Shown here: positions 37,376 to 45,984 of the stretch, one piece after another
Position numbering within the stretch: position 1 is the first letter of the stretch
Layout: every line of letters starts with the position of its first letter
Assembly: GCF_014324365.1 (NCBI RefSeq)
Contig: NZ_QEIG01000003.1
Span: forward strand, 124,001 to 188,000
Reading direction: 5' to 3'
DNA length: 64,000 nucleotides
Source: Algoriphagus sp. AK58
GTDB lineage: Bacteria; Bacteroidota; Bacteroidia; Cytophagales; Cyclobacteriaceae
Program-made: the position numbers and the translations under genes
The notes under the pieces: model-generated
Seen by the model: the letters and a program-made list of their open reading frames with translations, nothing else
What the model was told of the DNA's origin: nothing
The model's database searches: none

Positions 37376-37978
37376 CTAATCCAGAGTGGGTAAGCTCAAC
37401 TTGTACTTCATCGCAATCAGACGGATCGCAATAATCACGCTCATAGACAGCAGCAAATTATATTCTCGATCCATTCCTAGGTGGTTTAGTACTAGATAAA
37501 TCACTGCACCAGCAAGACAGGCAGAGGCATAGATTTCTTTACGGAAAAGGATGGGTATTTCATTGGTCAGTGTATCCCTGATCACTCCACCCATCACGGC
37601 GGTAAACATGCCCATTATGGCAGCGATTTCAGGTCGCACACCCAAGGAAAGTGCTTTTTCCACACCCAAAACCGTGAAAAACCCTATTCCTAGGGTGTCA
37701 AACAGAAAAAAAGTTTTCCTAAGCCGACTGAGCAGATTGGGAAAAATGAACGCTGCCAAAATTCCCAAAAGGATCGCATAGAGAAAGTGGATGTCTCCTA
37801 TCCAAACCAACGGATAGCTATCCAGCAAAATGTCCCGAAGGGTACCGCCACCGATAGCTGTGATAAATCCCGTAAACCCTGCCCCAAACATATCGTGTTC
37901 CTTTTCCCGTACTGCCAATGCCCCCGAAATGGCAAAGACAAACGTACCGATCAGTTCTATGGCGTATTGGAGAGTCAT
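37376..37978 (-). CDS. TRIC-like cation channel family protein
   Basis: The 200-residue membrane protein contains two related halves, each with a glycine-rich motif followed by RD: AIGGGTLRDIL and VMGGVIRDTL. This is the bacterial trimeric intracellular cation channel family (formerly UPF0126/YicG), in which these motifs form kinked pore helices. About seven hydrophobic segments are present. It is a single gene, divergent from the GNAT-like gene. Confidence 0.9.
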   Translation of the reverse strand: MTLQYAIELIGTFVFAISGALAVREKEHDMFGAGFTGFITAIGGGTLRDILLDSYPLVWIGDIHFLYAILLGILAAFIFPNLLSRLRKTFFLFDTLGIGFFTVLGVEKALSLGVRPEIAAIMGMFTAVMGGVIRDTLTNEIPILFRKEIYASACLAGAVIYLVLNHLGMDREYNLLLSMSVIIAIRLIAMKYKLSLPTLD

Positions 37979-38167
37979 GATCTATGTTATGGGAATTAAG
38001 GGCCAGATTAAAGTCCGATCTAAGTGAAATTAAAAGTAATGAACTCTCAGGTAAAAGACAGATTGTTTACCTAAAGTGTAGTCATATCCAAGATTTTTTG
38101 AAAATACTGAAATATCTGGGTAAATCGAGTTAAAATAAGTGTGAGACTTTCTCCCAAGCCTATTTCC

Positions 38168-38935
38168 ATGAATACTCTGCTGCATTATGACTTGCTTCGT
38201 TTGGAAGCTTTTCAAAAAAACCACGCAGTACGCAATTCCATCGCGATTTCTCAGGAGCGAGAGCTCACCCTTCTGAAGTTCAAGCCGATCAACTATTTCA
38301 ATTATTGCTTGGGGAAGATTGAAACACCACACATGCTTGATTTGGTGCGTGAATTTTACTCGGATACAGTAGAAAAGCAGCACCAGATCTTGATTGATTC
38401 CAGGGATGAAGTTTCTAAATCTATCTTGAGTCATCGTCTTGATTATCGGATAGATCAAAAGATTGCAGTCATGAGTCTATCGTCTGATGAGCCTCACCAT
38501 CGGTTTTTTCATCCCGATATCCAGCTAAAGGAAGTAACGGAAAAGGAGATAAGCGAATTTGCATGGTTGTATTTGGACTGTTTCGATGCCGAAAATCGTC
38601 ATGCTGAATCCGTGGAGGAAAACTTCCTGCATAAACTCCGGGTAGAGGGTCTTAAGTTTTATTTTGTGAATTGGAATGATCTCCATGTGGGGATAACTGG
38701 CCTCTACCAAAATGGCGATTTCCAGTTGCTTTCTGTAGGGGCGGTAAAGAACACTTTTCGAAACTTGGGTTTTCATAAATCCGCACTGAGTTGGAGAATA
38801 GAATTGTGCCGAAGCCAAAACCCTGAGCTACCCATTTTTTCGTGGGCCTACCAAAACAGCATCAGTCACATGAATATGATCAAATCTGGAATGAAGCTTC
38901 ATCAAGAAATTTTAGCCTATAAGTATGTGGGATAG
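38168..38935 (+). CDS. GNAT-like acyltransferase
   Basis: The 255-residue protein has a GNAT-like C-terminal half: ITGLYQNGDFQLLSVGAVKNTFRNLGFHKSAL matches beta4, the CoA-binding turn and alpha3 only loosely (RNLGFH in place of RGxGxG/A), followed by WAYQNSISHMNMIKSGM as in the final GNAT strand. The N-terminal half is not recognised. I chose the ATG at 38168; an in-frame GTG at 38141 is possible. It overlaps the A-PCP-TE gene by 11 nt, so the two products probably act together, perhaps with the GNAT-like enzyme acylating or accepting the activated acyl group. Confidence 0.68.
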   Translation: MNTLLHYDLLRLEAFQKNHAVRNSIAISQERELTLLKFKPINYFNYCLGKIETPHMLDLVREFYSDTVEKQHQILIDSRDEVSKSILSHRLDYRIDQKIAVMSLSSDEPHHRFFHPDIQLKEVTEKEISEFAWLYLDCFDAENRHAESVEENFLHKLRVEGLKFYFVNWNDLHVGITGLYQNGDFQLLSVGAVKNTFRNLGFHKSALSWRIELCRSQNPELPIFSWAYQNSISHMNMIKSGMKLHQEILAYKYVG

Positions 38936-41384
38936 ACTGCTCGACTTAAGGAAAAGCCTAGGTAACCAACCTGCTATACTAGGTCCTGAACGTTCCCTTT
39001 CTTATACCCAACTGATCGATGAGGCACTTCGTGCTGCGGCTTTTTTTCAGGCCCGATCTCTATCCTATCAAGTAATCGGCATCTCCTTGGAGAGCAAAAC
39101 AGAGGAGGTGATCTGCGCCCTATCAGTGCTTCTTTCAGGAAATGCCTTCTTTTTCATACCTCATCAGCCTGCCTCTGATTTGCTTTCGCAAGTACCCTTA
39201 GGTTTGCTAGTCACTGATCGGCACCACTTTGCCAATGAGGAGGTTTTGCGGGTCAACTGGTCAAGTGTGAAAAATTCAAAATCAGGCAATCTGGATGCAT
39301 GGTGGAACAGTGACTTATCTTGGCTAAGTCGCCCTTTCTGTGTGTATGCGACCTCGGGGACGACCGGTAAGGCAAAATACGTACTACATGATTACATATC
39401 CATCGAGGAAGATACCCTCAGGCAGATCGAAGAAAATGAGATTCACTCTAGCGATCGGATCGATTTTCTATTCGCGTCATCTTTCAGTTCTTCCTTGGCA
39501 AGTATTTTTCCAGCATTCCTGTCGGGAGCTAGCCTTATTGTCTTTGACCTCAAGGAGTCAAATCTAAAGGAGATACCTGGTTTTTGGAAAACGCATCAGG
39601 TTTCTATCACCACCCTGACCTGCTCGGCCTTCAGAGCCATTTGTCGCATGTATGGCCCAAATCTCGCCGAATTCACCCAAAGTGTTCGATTTCTTTGCCT
39701 AGGCGGTGAGGCAGTTTTGAAGTCGGATCTTGAGTTGGTTGCCAAATATTTTCCTCCAGATGTCACCCTGCAACTCGCCTATGCCAGTACAGAGACCCGA
39801 ACCATGGCCGAGATCAAGCTTTTCCCCGGTCGAAGTCAGCTTATAATCCCCCATGATGGTTTTCCGGTAAGAAACAAAGCCCTCTATATTCTTGGACGGT
39901 CCGACAAATCAGATGCTGAAGGAGAAATCGAAATTCGATCCAAGCATATCTGCGTGGGATACTGGAATGATCAAAAAATAATCCCTCTTCCTGTGATCGG
40001 AGATCAGCGGATCTACCAAACCGGAGATCTAGGCATAACTACTTCAGAGGGAGGAATCAAGCTAATTGGCAGAACTCAGTCTCGAGTGAAGGTAAATGGC
40101 CTTTTTGTGGATTTAGTCGAGCTGGAAAATGAAATATTAGCGCAAAGCCCGCATCCATTTTCCTGTAAAGTTCTTGTGTTGCGGGATGCAAGAGGACTGG
40201 AGTTTATTGCTGCCTTTTTGGCAACGGGAAGTATAAGGCTAAGCCGAGAGGAAATAAGGCATTGGAAAAGCAAGACCTACTCGACCAGGCCCAGGCAATG
40301 GGTTTTCATGGAACAGTTTCCGCTAAATCCACATGGAAAAATTGATCGAAAAGAGCTGGAATCGATGGTATGGAAGCAAATTGAGCAAGAAATCATTCAA
40401 GAGTCAAACGACCTCATTTTGCAGACAGTTTATGCCGCTTGGTTAGAGGAATTAGGCAATCCAGCCATGGGTTGGGAGGAAGATTTCTTCTCCGAACTAG
40501 GTGGTAGTTCACTCGGGGCCGAAATGGTTATGGGAGAATTGAGTCTCAAATTGGGCAGAACTCTCCCAACTTCATTGATTTATATACATCGCACAATTCA
40601 TGGTCTGACTGACTACCTGAAAGAGGAGTTGAAGCCTGTGTTTCCTAAGCTGGATTGGAAAAAGCAGTCAGTTTCGAGTAGTCCGACTCTGGTTTTTGTG
40701 GAAGTGGGGCATTTTGATTCCTTTGAGGAAATCATTCGTCCCTTGGGGAATATCTCTGATTTATCCATTGTCACGCTACGCTATGATTTGTACCAAGTAC
40801 TCGAAGGGGAAAGTCCACAGGAATGTTTGAATAAGCTGGTGAATCTCCTTAGTCCTTTGCATTCTATTTGCCTGGTAGGGATTAGTTTCAATGGCTGGCT
40901 AGCAGCAAAGATTGCTGAACGCCTAGGCTGTTCGGTGGTGATTTTGGATTCGCCTTTTTATAATTCGGGTGAAAATCGGTTGTTAAACAGAAATGCCGGT
41001 TCCAGAATAAGCTATGCTTTGTCTCAACTTCAAGCGAAAGGAATCCGAAAAGCCCTGCCTCCTTTACTTCATGCGTTTGGAAATATGCTTGTAAAAAAAA
41101 CTGCCTTTAAACCACAAACCCTGAGTCTTTTTCAACGAAGTGTAGAAGCTTTCCTGAAGCAAAGCACACCTGTGGCCAAGTTGCAAAACGTACTCTATGT
41201 CTATTCGAGCTTATCGATGATGACTTCGGAAAAAGACATCTCTTTTTGGAAAGAAAGAGCTGTGGATAACTTTGAAACCTATCGTCTTCCAGGAGATCAT
41301 TTGGAGGCTTGTTCGGAAAAATTTGGGGAAACCGTTGCTCAAAAAATTACCGATTTTATTTATCCTAATTTAGACAGGAACTAA
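38925..41384 (+). CDS. adenylation-carrier-thioesterase enzyme (NRPS-like)
   Basis: The 819-residue protein contains an adenylation domain (A3 TSGTTGKAK, A5 YASTETRT, A7 YQTGDLG, A8 GRTQSRVKVNGL, A10 Lys in PHGKIDRKEL), a carrier domain with the phosphopantetheine Ser529 in ELGGSSLG, and a thioesterase with Ser654 in GISFNG plus LDSPFY and GDHLEA for Asp and His. No condensation domain is present. At A4, where amino-acid-activating domains have Asp, the motif FASSFSSS has Ser, so a non-standard substrate such as a carboxylic or aryl acid is likely. The overlapping GNAT-like gene is the probable partner. A dedicated phosphopantetheinyl transferase must be elsewhere. Confidence 0.88.
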   Translation: MWDRLLDLRKSLGNQPAILGPERSLSYTQLIDEALRAAAFFQARSLSYQVIGISLESKTEEVICALSVLLSGNAFFFIPHQPASDLLSQVPLGLLVTDRHHFANEEVLRVNWSSVKNSKSGNLDAWWNSDLSWLSRPFCVYATSGTTGKAKYVLHDYISIEEDTLRQIEENEIHSSDRIDFLFASSFSSSLASIFPAFLSGASLIVFDLKESNLKEIPGFWKTHQVSITTLTCSAFRAICRMYGPNLAEFTQSVRFLCLGGEAVLKSDLELVAKYFPPDVTLQLAYASTETRTMAEIKLFPGRSQLIIPHDGFPVRNKALYILGRSDKSDAEGEIEIRSKHICVGYWNDQKIIPLPVIGDQRIYQTGDLGITTSEGGIKLIGRTQSRVKVNGLFVDLVELENEILAQSPHPFSCKVLVLRDARGLEFIAAFLATGSIRLSREEIRHWKSKTYSTRPRQWVFMEQFPLNPHGKIDRKELESMVWKQIEQEIIQESNDLILQTVYAAWLEELGNPAMGWEEDFFSELGGSSLGAEMVMGELSLKLGRTLPTSLIYIHRTIHGLTDYLKEELKPVFPKLDWKKQSVSSSPTLVFVEVGHFDSFEEIIRPLGNISDLSIVTLRYDLYQVLEGESPQECLNKLVNLLSPLHSICLVGISFNGWLAAKIAERLGCSVVILDSPFYNSGENRLLNRNAGSRISYALSQLQAKGIRKALPPLLHAFGNMLVKKTAFKPQTLSLFQRSVEAFLKQSTPVAKLQNVLYVYSSLSMMTSEKDISFWKERAVDNFETYRLPGDHLEACSEKFGETVAQKITDFIYPNLDRN

Positions 41385-41397
41385 ATCAAGAATAAAA

Positions 41398-42015
41398 TTA
41401 CCCAGTTTTTTCCAGTACAAAAACCCCCATTTCCCGCTGCCCGCGAATCAGCACCGTCTTGCAGGGCTCCAGAAATCTAAAGCCGATTTCCGCTAACTTA
41501 TCCACATACTCTGGCAGGAACAAAAACCGCTCAGATTCATCCGGAAGGACATATTTCCCCTCTCCAAGGGCTGAACTGTACTGCAAGATTCCTCCAAATG
41601 CAGTAGTCATCCGAAACCAAAAAACACCTCCTGGTTTTAAGACCCGATGGATTTCATGGATCATTTGCCAGAAGTTATCCACACTCTCTGCAAAGTGAAG
41701 GACTGCCGAGCAGATCACCGCATCAAAAGCTCCGGTATGGAACGGAATGTCTTCCAACTTTCCCACCTGAAACCGATGGGTGTCGAAAGCTGGATCCAAA
41801 CTCTTAGATAGATAACGACAATATTGAATCGCTAAATCATTGGGGTCAATGCCGAAAATCTGGTAATTCTTTTGAATGAAATAGACTGCATTACGTCCTT
41901 CTCCACAGCCTGCATCGAGGATCTTCATTTCCTTGGTGAATCTACCTTTTAGGATTTGATCCAAGAGGTAGATATCCATATTGCCCAATAGACGGTTCAG
42001 CTCATTGATTTCCAT
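41398..42015 (-). CDS. SAM-dependent class I methyltransferase
   Basis: The 205-residue protein has motif I ILDAGCGEGRN and a following FGIDPNDLAI segment, then DAVICSAVLHF and VLKPGGVFWF. It is a small methyltransferase of the UbiE/Methyltransf_11 type with no visible substrate clue. Its start overlaps the patatin gene end by 14 nt, so they are co-transcribed. It converges on the A-PCP-TE gene with only 13 bp between, which leaves open a link to that product. Confidence 0.87.
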   Translation of the reverse strand: MEINELNRLLGNMDIYLLDQILKGRFTKEMKILDAGCGEGRNAVYFIQKNYQIFGIDPNDLAIQYCRYLSKSLDPAFDTHRFQVGKLEDIPFHTGAFDAVICSAVLHFAESVDNFWQMIHEIHRVLKPGGVFWFRMTTAFGGILQYSSALGEGKYVLPDESERFLFLPEYVDKLAEIGFRFLEPCKTVLIRGQREMGVFVLEKTG

Positions 42016-42904
42016 GCTCGAGTTGGTCTAAGGCTTCTTTGGCCTTCAATCGGCCAATTTCGATCATTTCGGCAGATCGATGAAATTCCAAGGTTCCGGC
42101 TTGCTTTCTGGAAATTTTGATTTTCACATCCACTGGATATTTTTCCAGAAGCAGTTCACAAAACCGATCCTGAAGCAGGTCAAATGACCGAGTCACCAAT
42201 TCCAAAGATGAATAGGCTGTTTTTGATTCTGCTTTTTTTTCTTCTGGGAAAAATTGCCGCATTTTAGACTGATATTCCTTCAGCCAACCTGGTAAGGTGA
42301 TCAACTGCTTACCGGACTCGTCTTTTTTGGGAGGTGAAATAAATTCATTTTCCAATCCGTTGACATCCACAACTACAACCAAGCTTTTTGCAGGGTCTGA
42401 AATAAGTGAAATGGGCACAGGATTGAGAACTCCACCGTCAATAAAATGATTCTTTTCGATTTTGGCAGGTAAAAAGACAGAAGGAATACTTCCAGATGCG
42501 CGGATGGCTTTGTAGAGGCTTCCCTTTCTGAATACATATTCTTTGCCGGAATGAACTTCCACTGCATTGCAAGAAAACTGGATTGGCAAGTCTTCAATTT
42601 GACAATCGGGAACCACTTTTTTCAATGCGCTATACACCTTCTCTCCTTTAATAAATCCCCTGCTCGAAAAGGTAAAATCCATCAATGAAAACACATCCAC
42701 CCGATCCAAATTGCAGATCCATTCTTTGAATTCAGGCATTTTGCCGGTAGCATACATGCCTCCTACTAACGCACCTGCGGAGCAGCCGGCGATTTCGATG
42801 ATCTCATATCCTCGCTTTTCCAACTCTTCGATCACTCCTACATGCGCCAATCCCCTCGCACCGCCACTGCTCAAAACCAATGAAACTGTTTTCTTTTTTG
42901 ACAT
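42002..42904 (-). CDS. patatin-like phospholipase
   Basis: The 300-residue protein has the oxyanion segment SSGGARG, the nucleophile Ser42 in GCSAG and the catalytic Asp in DGGVLNP, so the Ser-Asp dyad is complete. Bacterial patatins (RssA-like) are cytoplasmic or membrane-associated lipid acyl hydrolases. I chose the ATG at 42904 (MSKKKTVSL); an in-frame ATG at 42934 adds basic residues without signal character. It is divergent from the VOC gene across 58 bp that must hold both promoters. Confidence 0.9.
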   Translation of the reverse strand: MSKKKTVSLVLSSGGARGLAHVGVIEELEKRGYEIIEIAGCSAGALVGGMYATGKMPEFKEWICNLDRVDVFSLMDFTFSSRGFIKGEKVYSALKKVVPDCQIEDLPIQFSCNAVEVHSGKEYVFRKGSLYKAIRASGSIPSVFLPAKIEKNHFIDGGVLNPVPISLISDPAKSLVVVVDVNGLENEFISPPKKDESGKQLITLPGWLKEYQSKMRQFFPEEKKAESKTAYSSLELVTRSFDLLQDRFCELLLEKYPVDVKIKISRKQAGTLEFHRSAEMIEIGRLKAKEALDQLEHGNQ

Positions 42905-42962
42905 ATATTTAGGCTTCAAAAGTTGTCTGAACAATTAAAAATCACCTACAATACTAACCAAT

Positions 42963-43385
42963 ATGAGCGAATTTAAACCTTTTCACCTCGCTTTCCCCAT
43001 CCGTGACATCGAAGAAACCCGCCAATTCTACGGAGAATTGTTGGGTTGCGAAATCGGCCGAAGCACCGACAAATGGATCGATTTCAACTTTTTTGGACAT
43101 CAGCTCTCTGCCCATATCAAGCCTGAAGAATTGGCCAATGCCAAAACAAATGAGGTAGACGGAAAAAATGTTCCAGTTCGTCATTTCGGAGCAATTTTAG
43201 GTTGGGACGAGTGGCATCAGCTTGCCGATAAGCTCAAGGCTCATGGAATGGAGTTTGTCATCGAGCCCTACATCCGGTTCAAGGGAGAAGTCGGCGAACA
43301 GGCCACCATGTTCTTCCTCGATCCTTGTGGAAATGCGCTGGAGTTTAAATCTTTCCAAGATCCTACACAGATTTTTGCCAAATAG
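42963..43385 (+). CDS. VOC/glyoxalase-family protein
   Basis: The 140-residue protein has two beta-alpha-beta-beta-beta units with [22 protein letters not shown] at the start (a His metal ligand) and [13 protein letters not shown] at the end (a Glu ligand). The family includes glyoxalase I, dioxygenases and resistance proteins; the exact reaction cannot be told. It starts an operon with the alpha-oxoamine-synthase-like gene 8 bp downstream. Confidence 0.87.
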   Translation: MSEFKPFHLAFPIRDIEETRQFYGELLGCEIGRSTDKWIDFNFFGHQLSAHIKPEELANAKTNEVDGKNVPVRHFGAILGWDEWHQLADKLKAHGMEFVIEPYIRFKGEVGEQATMFFLDPCGNALEFKSFQDPTQIFAK

Positions 43386-43393
43386 TCCAGATT

Positions 43394-44458
43394 GTGAATA
43401 ATCTGAACCTAGATCGGCGTATTGGCCCGACTATTCAGGTCGGGAAAAAGAGTTACCTCTTTTTCAGTGGAACGTCCTATCTCGGTATAGATCATGATCA
43501 ACACTACCAAGCAGTATTAGTAGACTGCATCCGACAATATGGATTCAGCCATGGGCTAAGCCGGGTCAACAATGTTCGATTGAAGGTTTATGAAGCGTTT
43601 GAGCACTTTTTCGCAAAAAAAGCTCAGGCTGAAGATGCCGCAGTGATGAGTTCAGGATACCTGTCCGGCATCACGGCTATCCAATACCTATATCCTCAAT
43701 CAGACCTCTGCTGGGCAGCGCCGGACACGCATCCTGCTATTCTGCCGACAGGCTTTAAATCTGATATTCAATTGAATTTTATACAATGGAAAAATCAGTG
43801 TTTGGAGCAATCAGAGGAGCTTTCAACAAGGAAAATTCTGATTTTGGGTAATGCGGTTGATCCGCTTCGAGCCGAGATTCATGACTATTCATGGGTTCAG
43901 GAAGTAGCCAAAAAGCATGAGGTCACACTCCTAATCGATGACAGCCATGCCTTTGGGGTTTTGGGAAAAAGTGTTTTCGGAACCTATGCTGAAAATTCGT
44001 TTCCGAATGTGAATTTGGTCATCTCCGGTTCTTTGGGAAAAGGCTTGGCCATGCCGGCAGGTATTATTTTGGGAAAAAAGGAGGTGATTCAGGGAATCAA
44101 AAGTCAGGCGATTTTTGCAGGAGCTTCACCCTGTTCACCGGCAAATCTCCAGGCATTTCTGGAAACTCAAGAGATTTATAAGGTGCAAAGTCAAAAAATC
44201 AGAGACTTCTCCGCTATTTTCCATCAGGAAACAGCCGACTTATCCACAGTTTCAGGTTCAGCAAAATTCCCGGTTTTTGTCCTGAAAGACCCCACTTGGT
44301 CAGATGAGTTGGAGAAAATGGGTTTTATCACGTCCTCTTTTTCCTATCCTACCCCTCAAAGTCCCCGTATCAGTCGTATCGTCCTTTCAGGCTTTCATTC
44401 GCTTGGTGACCTGATGGCCTTAAATGAAGCCCTTCATCAACTTTCCGAAAAATCATGA
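43394..44458 (+). CDS. alpha-oxoamine synthase-like PLP enzyme
   Basis: The 354-residue fold-type I PLP enzyme resembles the KBL/BioF/serine palmitoyltransferase group: FFSGTSYLG, SSGYLSG, DTHPAI (stacking His), LLIDDSHAFGVLG, and Lys216 in SGSLGKGLAMPAG as the PLP lysine. Such enzymes condense an amino acid with an acyl thioester. It is shorter than typical BioF, and the GSR loop is altered to SRVNN, so the substrate may differ. Start is GTG at 43394. It overlaps the next gene by 4 nt. Confidence 0.8.
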   Translation: MNNLNLDRRIGPTIQVGKKSYLFFSGTSYLGIDHDQHYQAVLVDCIRQYGFSHGLSRVNNVRLKVYEAFEHFFAKKAQAEDAAVMSSGYLSGITAIQYLYPQSDLCWAAPDTHPAILPTGFKSDIQLNFIQWKNQCLEQSEELSTRKILILGNAVDPLRAEIHDYSWVQEVAKKHEVTLLIDDSHAFGVLGKSVFGTYAENSFPNVNLVISGSLGKGLAMPAGIILGKKEVIQGIKSQAIFAGASPCSPANLQAFLETQEIYKVQSQKIRDFSAIFHQETADLSTVSGSAKFPVFVLKDPTWSDELEKMGFITSSFSYPTPQSPRISRIVLSGFHSLGDLMALNEALHQLSEKS

Positions 44459-45687
44459 AAAAGCTACTCTATCTCCTTGCCGTTTCTTTTTGGATGATTT
44501 CTTGCGAGAGCAAAGATCCTGTGCTTTTTGAGCAAGGATTGGAAAACTACCCGACTTTGAAAAAAGTACTTTCGGATACGTCCAAATTCCAGGTTCAGAT
44601 TATCTATACGCAGATTGACCGCAACGAACACGGGAATCCGCTTTTTACAGACCATTCTTTTAATCTGAACGATAATCACTATTTCTATCCCGCATCCACG
44701 GTGAAGTTACCGATTGCTTTGTTGGCCTTGGAGTGGCTCGAGGAGCAAAATATTGATGGATTAACCATGGAAACCACCATGCTCACTGATTCGGTGAGGC
44801 CTTCCCAGATTCCGGCTTATACTGACACCACCGCTCAACATGGTCTTCCAAGCATCGGACATTACATCAAGAAGATTTTGCTGGTTTCTGACAATGATGC
44901 TTCCAACCGACTCTATGAGTTGATGGGTATGGATTATATCAACAAAAAGCTAAGGGAAAAGGGTCTATTGAATACGGTCATCACCCAGCGCTTGAGTTTT
45001 CCTATTTCTCCCGAAGAAAACAGGCATTTCAACCCGATTCGATTTGTGGATAACTCCGGAAAAACCCTTTTAGAACTGCCTGCTAGACACTCGGACAGTA
45101 CGTATGTGGTGCTGGGGAATCCAAAAATCGGCCAGGCTTTTTATCGAAATGATTCCCTTATACAGGGAGGAATGGATTTTTCTTACAAAAATAAGTTTGC
45201 CCTTTCAGATCTGCATGGTGTGGTAAAGCGAATCGTATTTCCAGAAGCTTTTGTAGGGATCGAGCGATTTAATCTGAATGAGGAGCACCGAAATTTTGTA
45301 TTGAAGTACATGAGTATGCTTCCCCGAGAAAGTGAATTCCCCAAGTACGACACCACGGAATACTACGATAGCTATTCGAAGTTTTTCAAGTTTGGGGCCG
45401 ACAAAAAACCGATTCCTTCCAGATTCCGGATTTTCAATAAGACAGGCTGGTCCTATGGCTTCCTGATTGACGGATCTTATTTTGTGGATTATGAGTCAGG
45501 GGTTGAGTTTTTTGTTTCCGCTGTGGTCTATGTCAACGAGGATCAGATCCTCAACGATGACAAGTACGAGACCGAGGAGATTGGCTTACCTTTTTTCGCA
45601 GAGTTGGGCGACTATTTGTACCAAAGAGAATTGAAAAGGAAAAAGCAGATACCGGCGAATTTTGAGCAATTTAGGTTTGATTATTAA
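44455..45687 (+). CDS. class A beta-lactamase-like serine hydrolase lipoprotein
   Basis: The 410-residue lipoprotein has signal MISCESK, then the class A motifs: S81-T-V-K84 (SxxK), S145-D-N147 (SDN) and FNKTGWSYG (KTG). All three penicilloyl-serine transferase motifs are present, so it can form an acyl enzyme. It is longer than a beta-lactamase (about 290), and Bacteroidota have related lipoproteins of unclear substrate, so resistance is not implied. It is translationally coupled (ATGA) to the PLP enzyme gene. Confidence 0.85.
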   Translation: MKKLLYLLAVSFWMISCESKDPVLFEQGLENYPTLKKVLSDTSKFQVQIIYTQIDRNEHGNPLFTDHSFNLNDNHYFYPASTVKLPIALLALEWLEEQNIDGLTMETTMLTDSVRPSQIPAYTDTTAQHGLPSIGHYIKKILLVSDNDASNRLYELMGMDYINKKLREKGLLNTVITQRLSFPISPEENRHFNPIRFVDNSGKTLLELPARHSDSTYVVLGNPKIGQAFYRNDSLIQGGMDFSYKNKFALSDLHGVVKRIVFPEAFVGIERFNLNEEHRNFVLKYMSMLPRESEFPKYDTTEYYDSYSKFFKFGADKKPIPSRFRIFNKTGWSYGFLIDGSYFVDYESGVEFFVSAVVYVNEDQILNDDKYETEEIGLPFFAELGDYLYQRELKRKKQIPANFEQFRFDY

Positions 45688-45710
45688 GTGCTAAGGCCCT
45701 TTTGAAGTAA

Positions 45711-45968
45711 ATGAAAGATTTCATCGACTACCTTAAATGGAAACCAACTTGGATGGGAATAGTAGCTTTCAGTATATTTTTCTTTCTTCTTGGACAAGCT
45801 TATGTTTATCCCACGCTCAGTTTTGATTTTTCGGTGATCTATGAATGGGAAACCTGGGTTAAGCTTATTTCAATTAATTTAGGAATGACTATTTTGAATT
45901 ACTTATGGATAGGAAGATTTAACAAGGATAAATTCCAAAAGAAAAAACCTCAGCATACTGAGGTTTAA
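45711..45968 (+). CDS. small two-helix membrane protein
   Basis: The 85-residue protein has two hydrophobic stretches (IVAFSIFFFLLGQAYVY and LISINLGMTILNYLWIG) with a basic tail, GRFNKDKFQKKK. I do not recognise it. It follows the beta-lactamase-like gene by 23 bp on the same strand and probably belongs to that operon. Its last codons overlap a terminator hairpin that serves the opposing photolyase gene. Confidence 0.6.
   Translation: MKDFIDYLKWKPTWMGIVAFSIFFFLLGQAYVYPTLSFDFSVIYEWETWVKLISINLGMTILNYLWIGRFNKDKFQKKKPQHTEV
45945..45966 (-). terminator. terminator of the photolyase gene inside the 85-residue CDS
   Basis: AAACCTCAG and CTGAGGTTT pair perfectly around the loop CATA. On the minus strand the stem is followed by a T-run (complement of the A-run at 45942-45947), the layout of a rho-independent terminator for the photolyase gene whose stop is 19 nt upstream. 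The hairpin codes for the last residues and includes part of the TAA stop of the small membrane protein gene. Confidence 0.75.
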
Positions 45969-45984
45969 CGGGTAATCAGTAACT

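Noticed and set aside
44455..45687. A beta-lactamase conferring antibiotic resistance
   Set aside because: All three class A motifs are present, but the protein is about 120 residues longer than true beta-lactamases and is a lipoprotein; resistance cannot be claimed from this.
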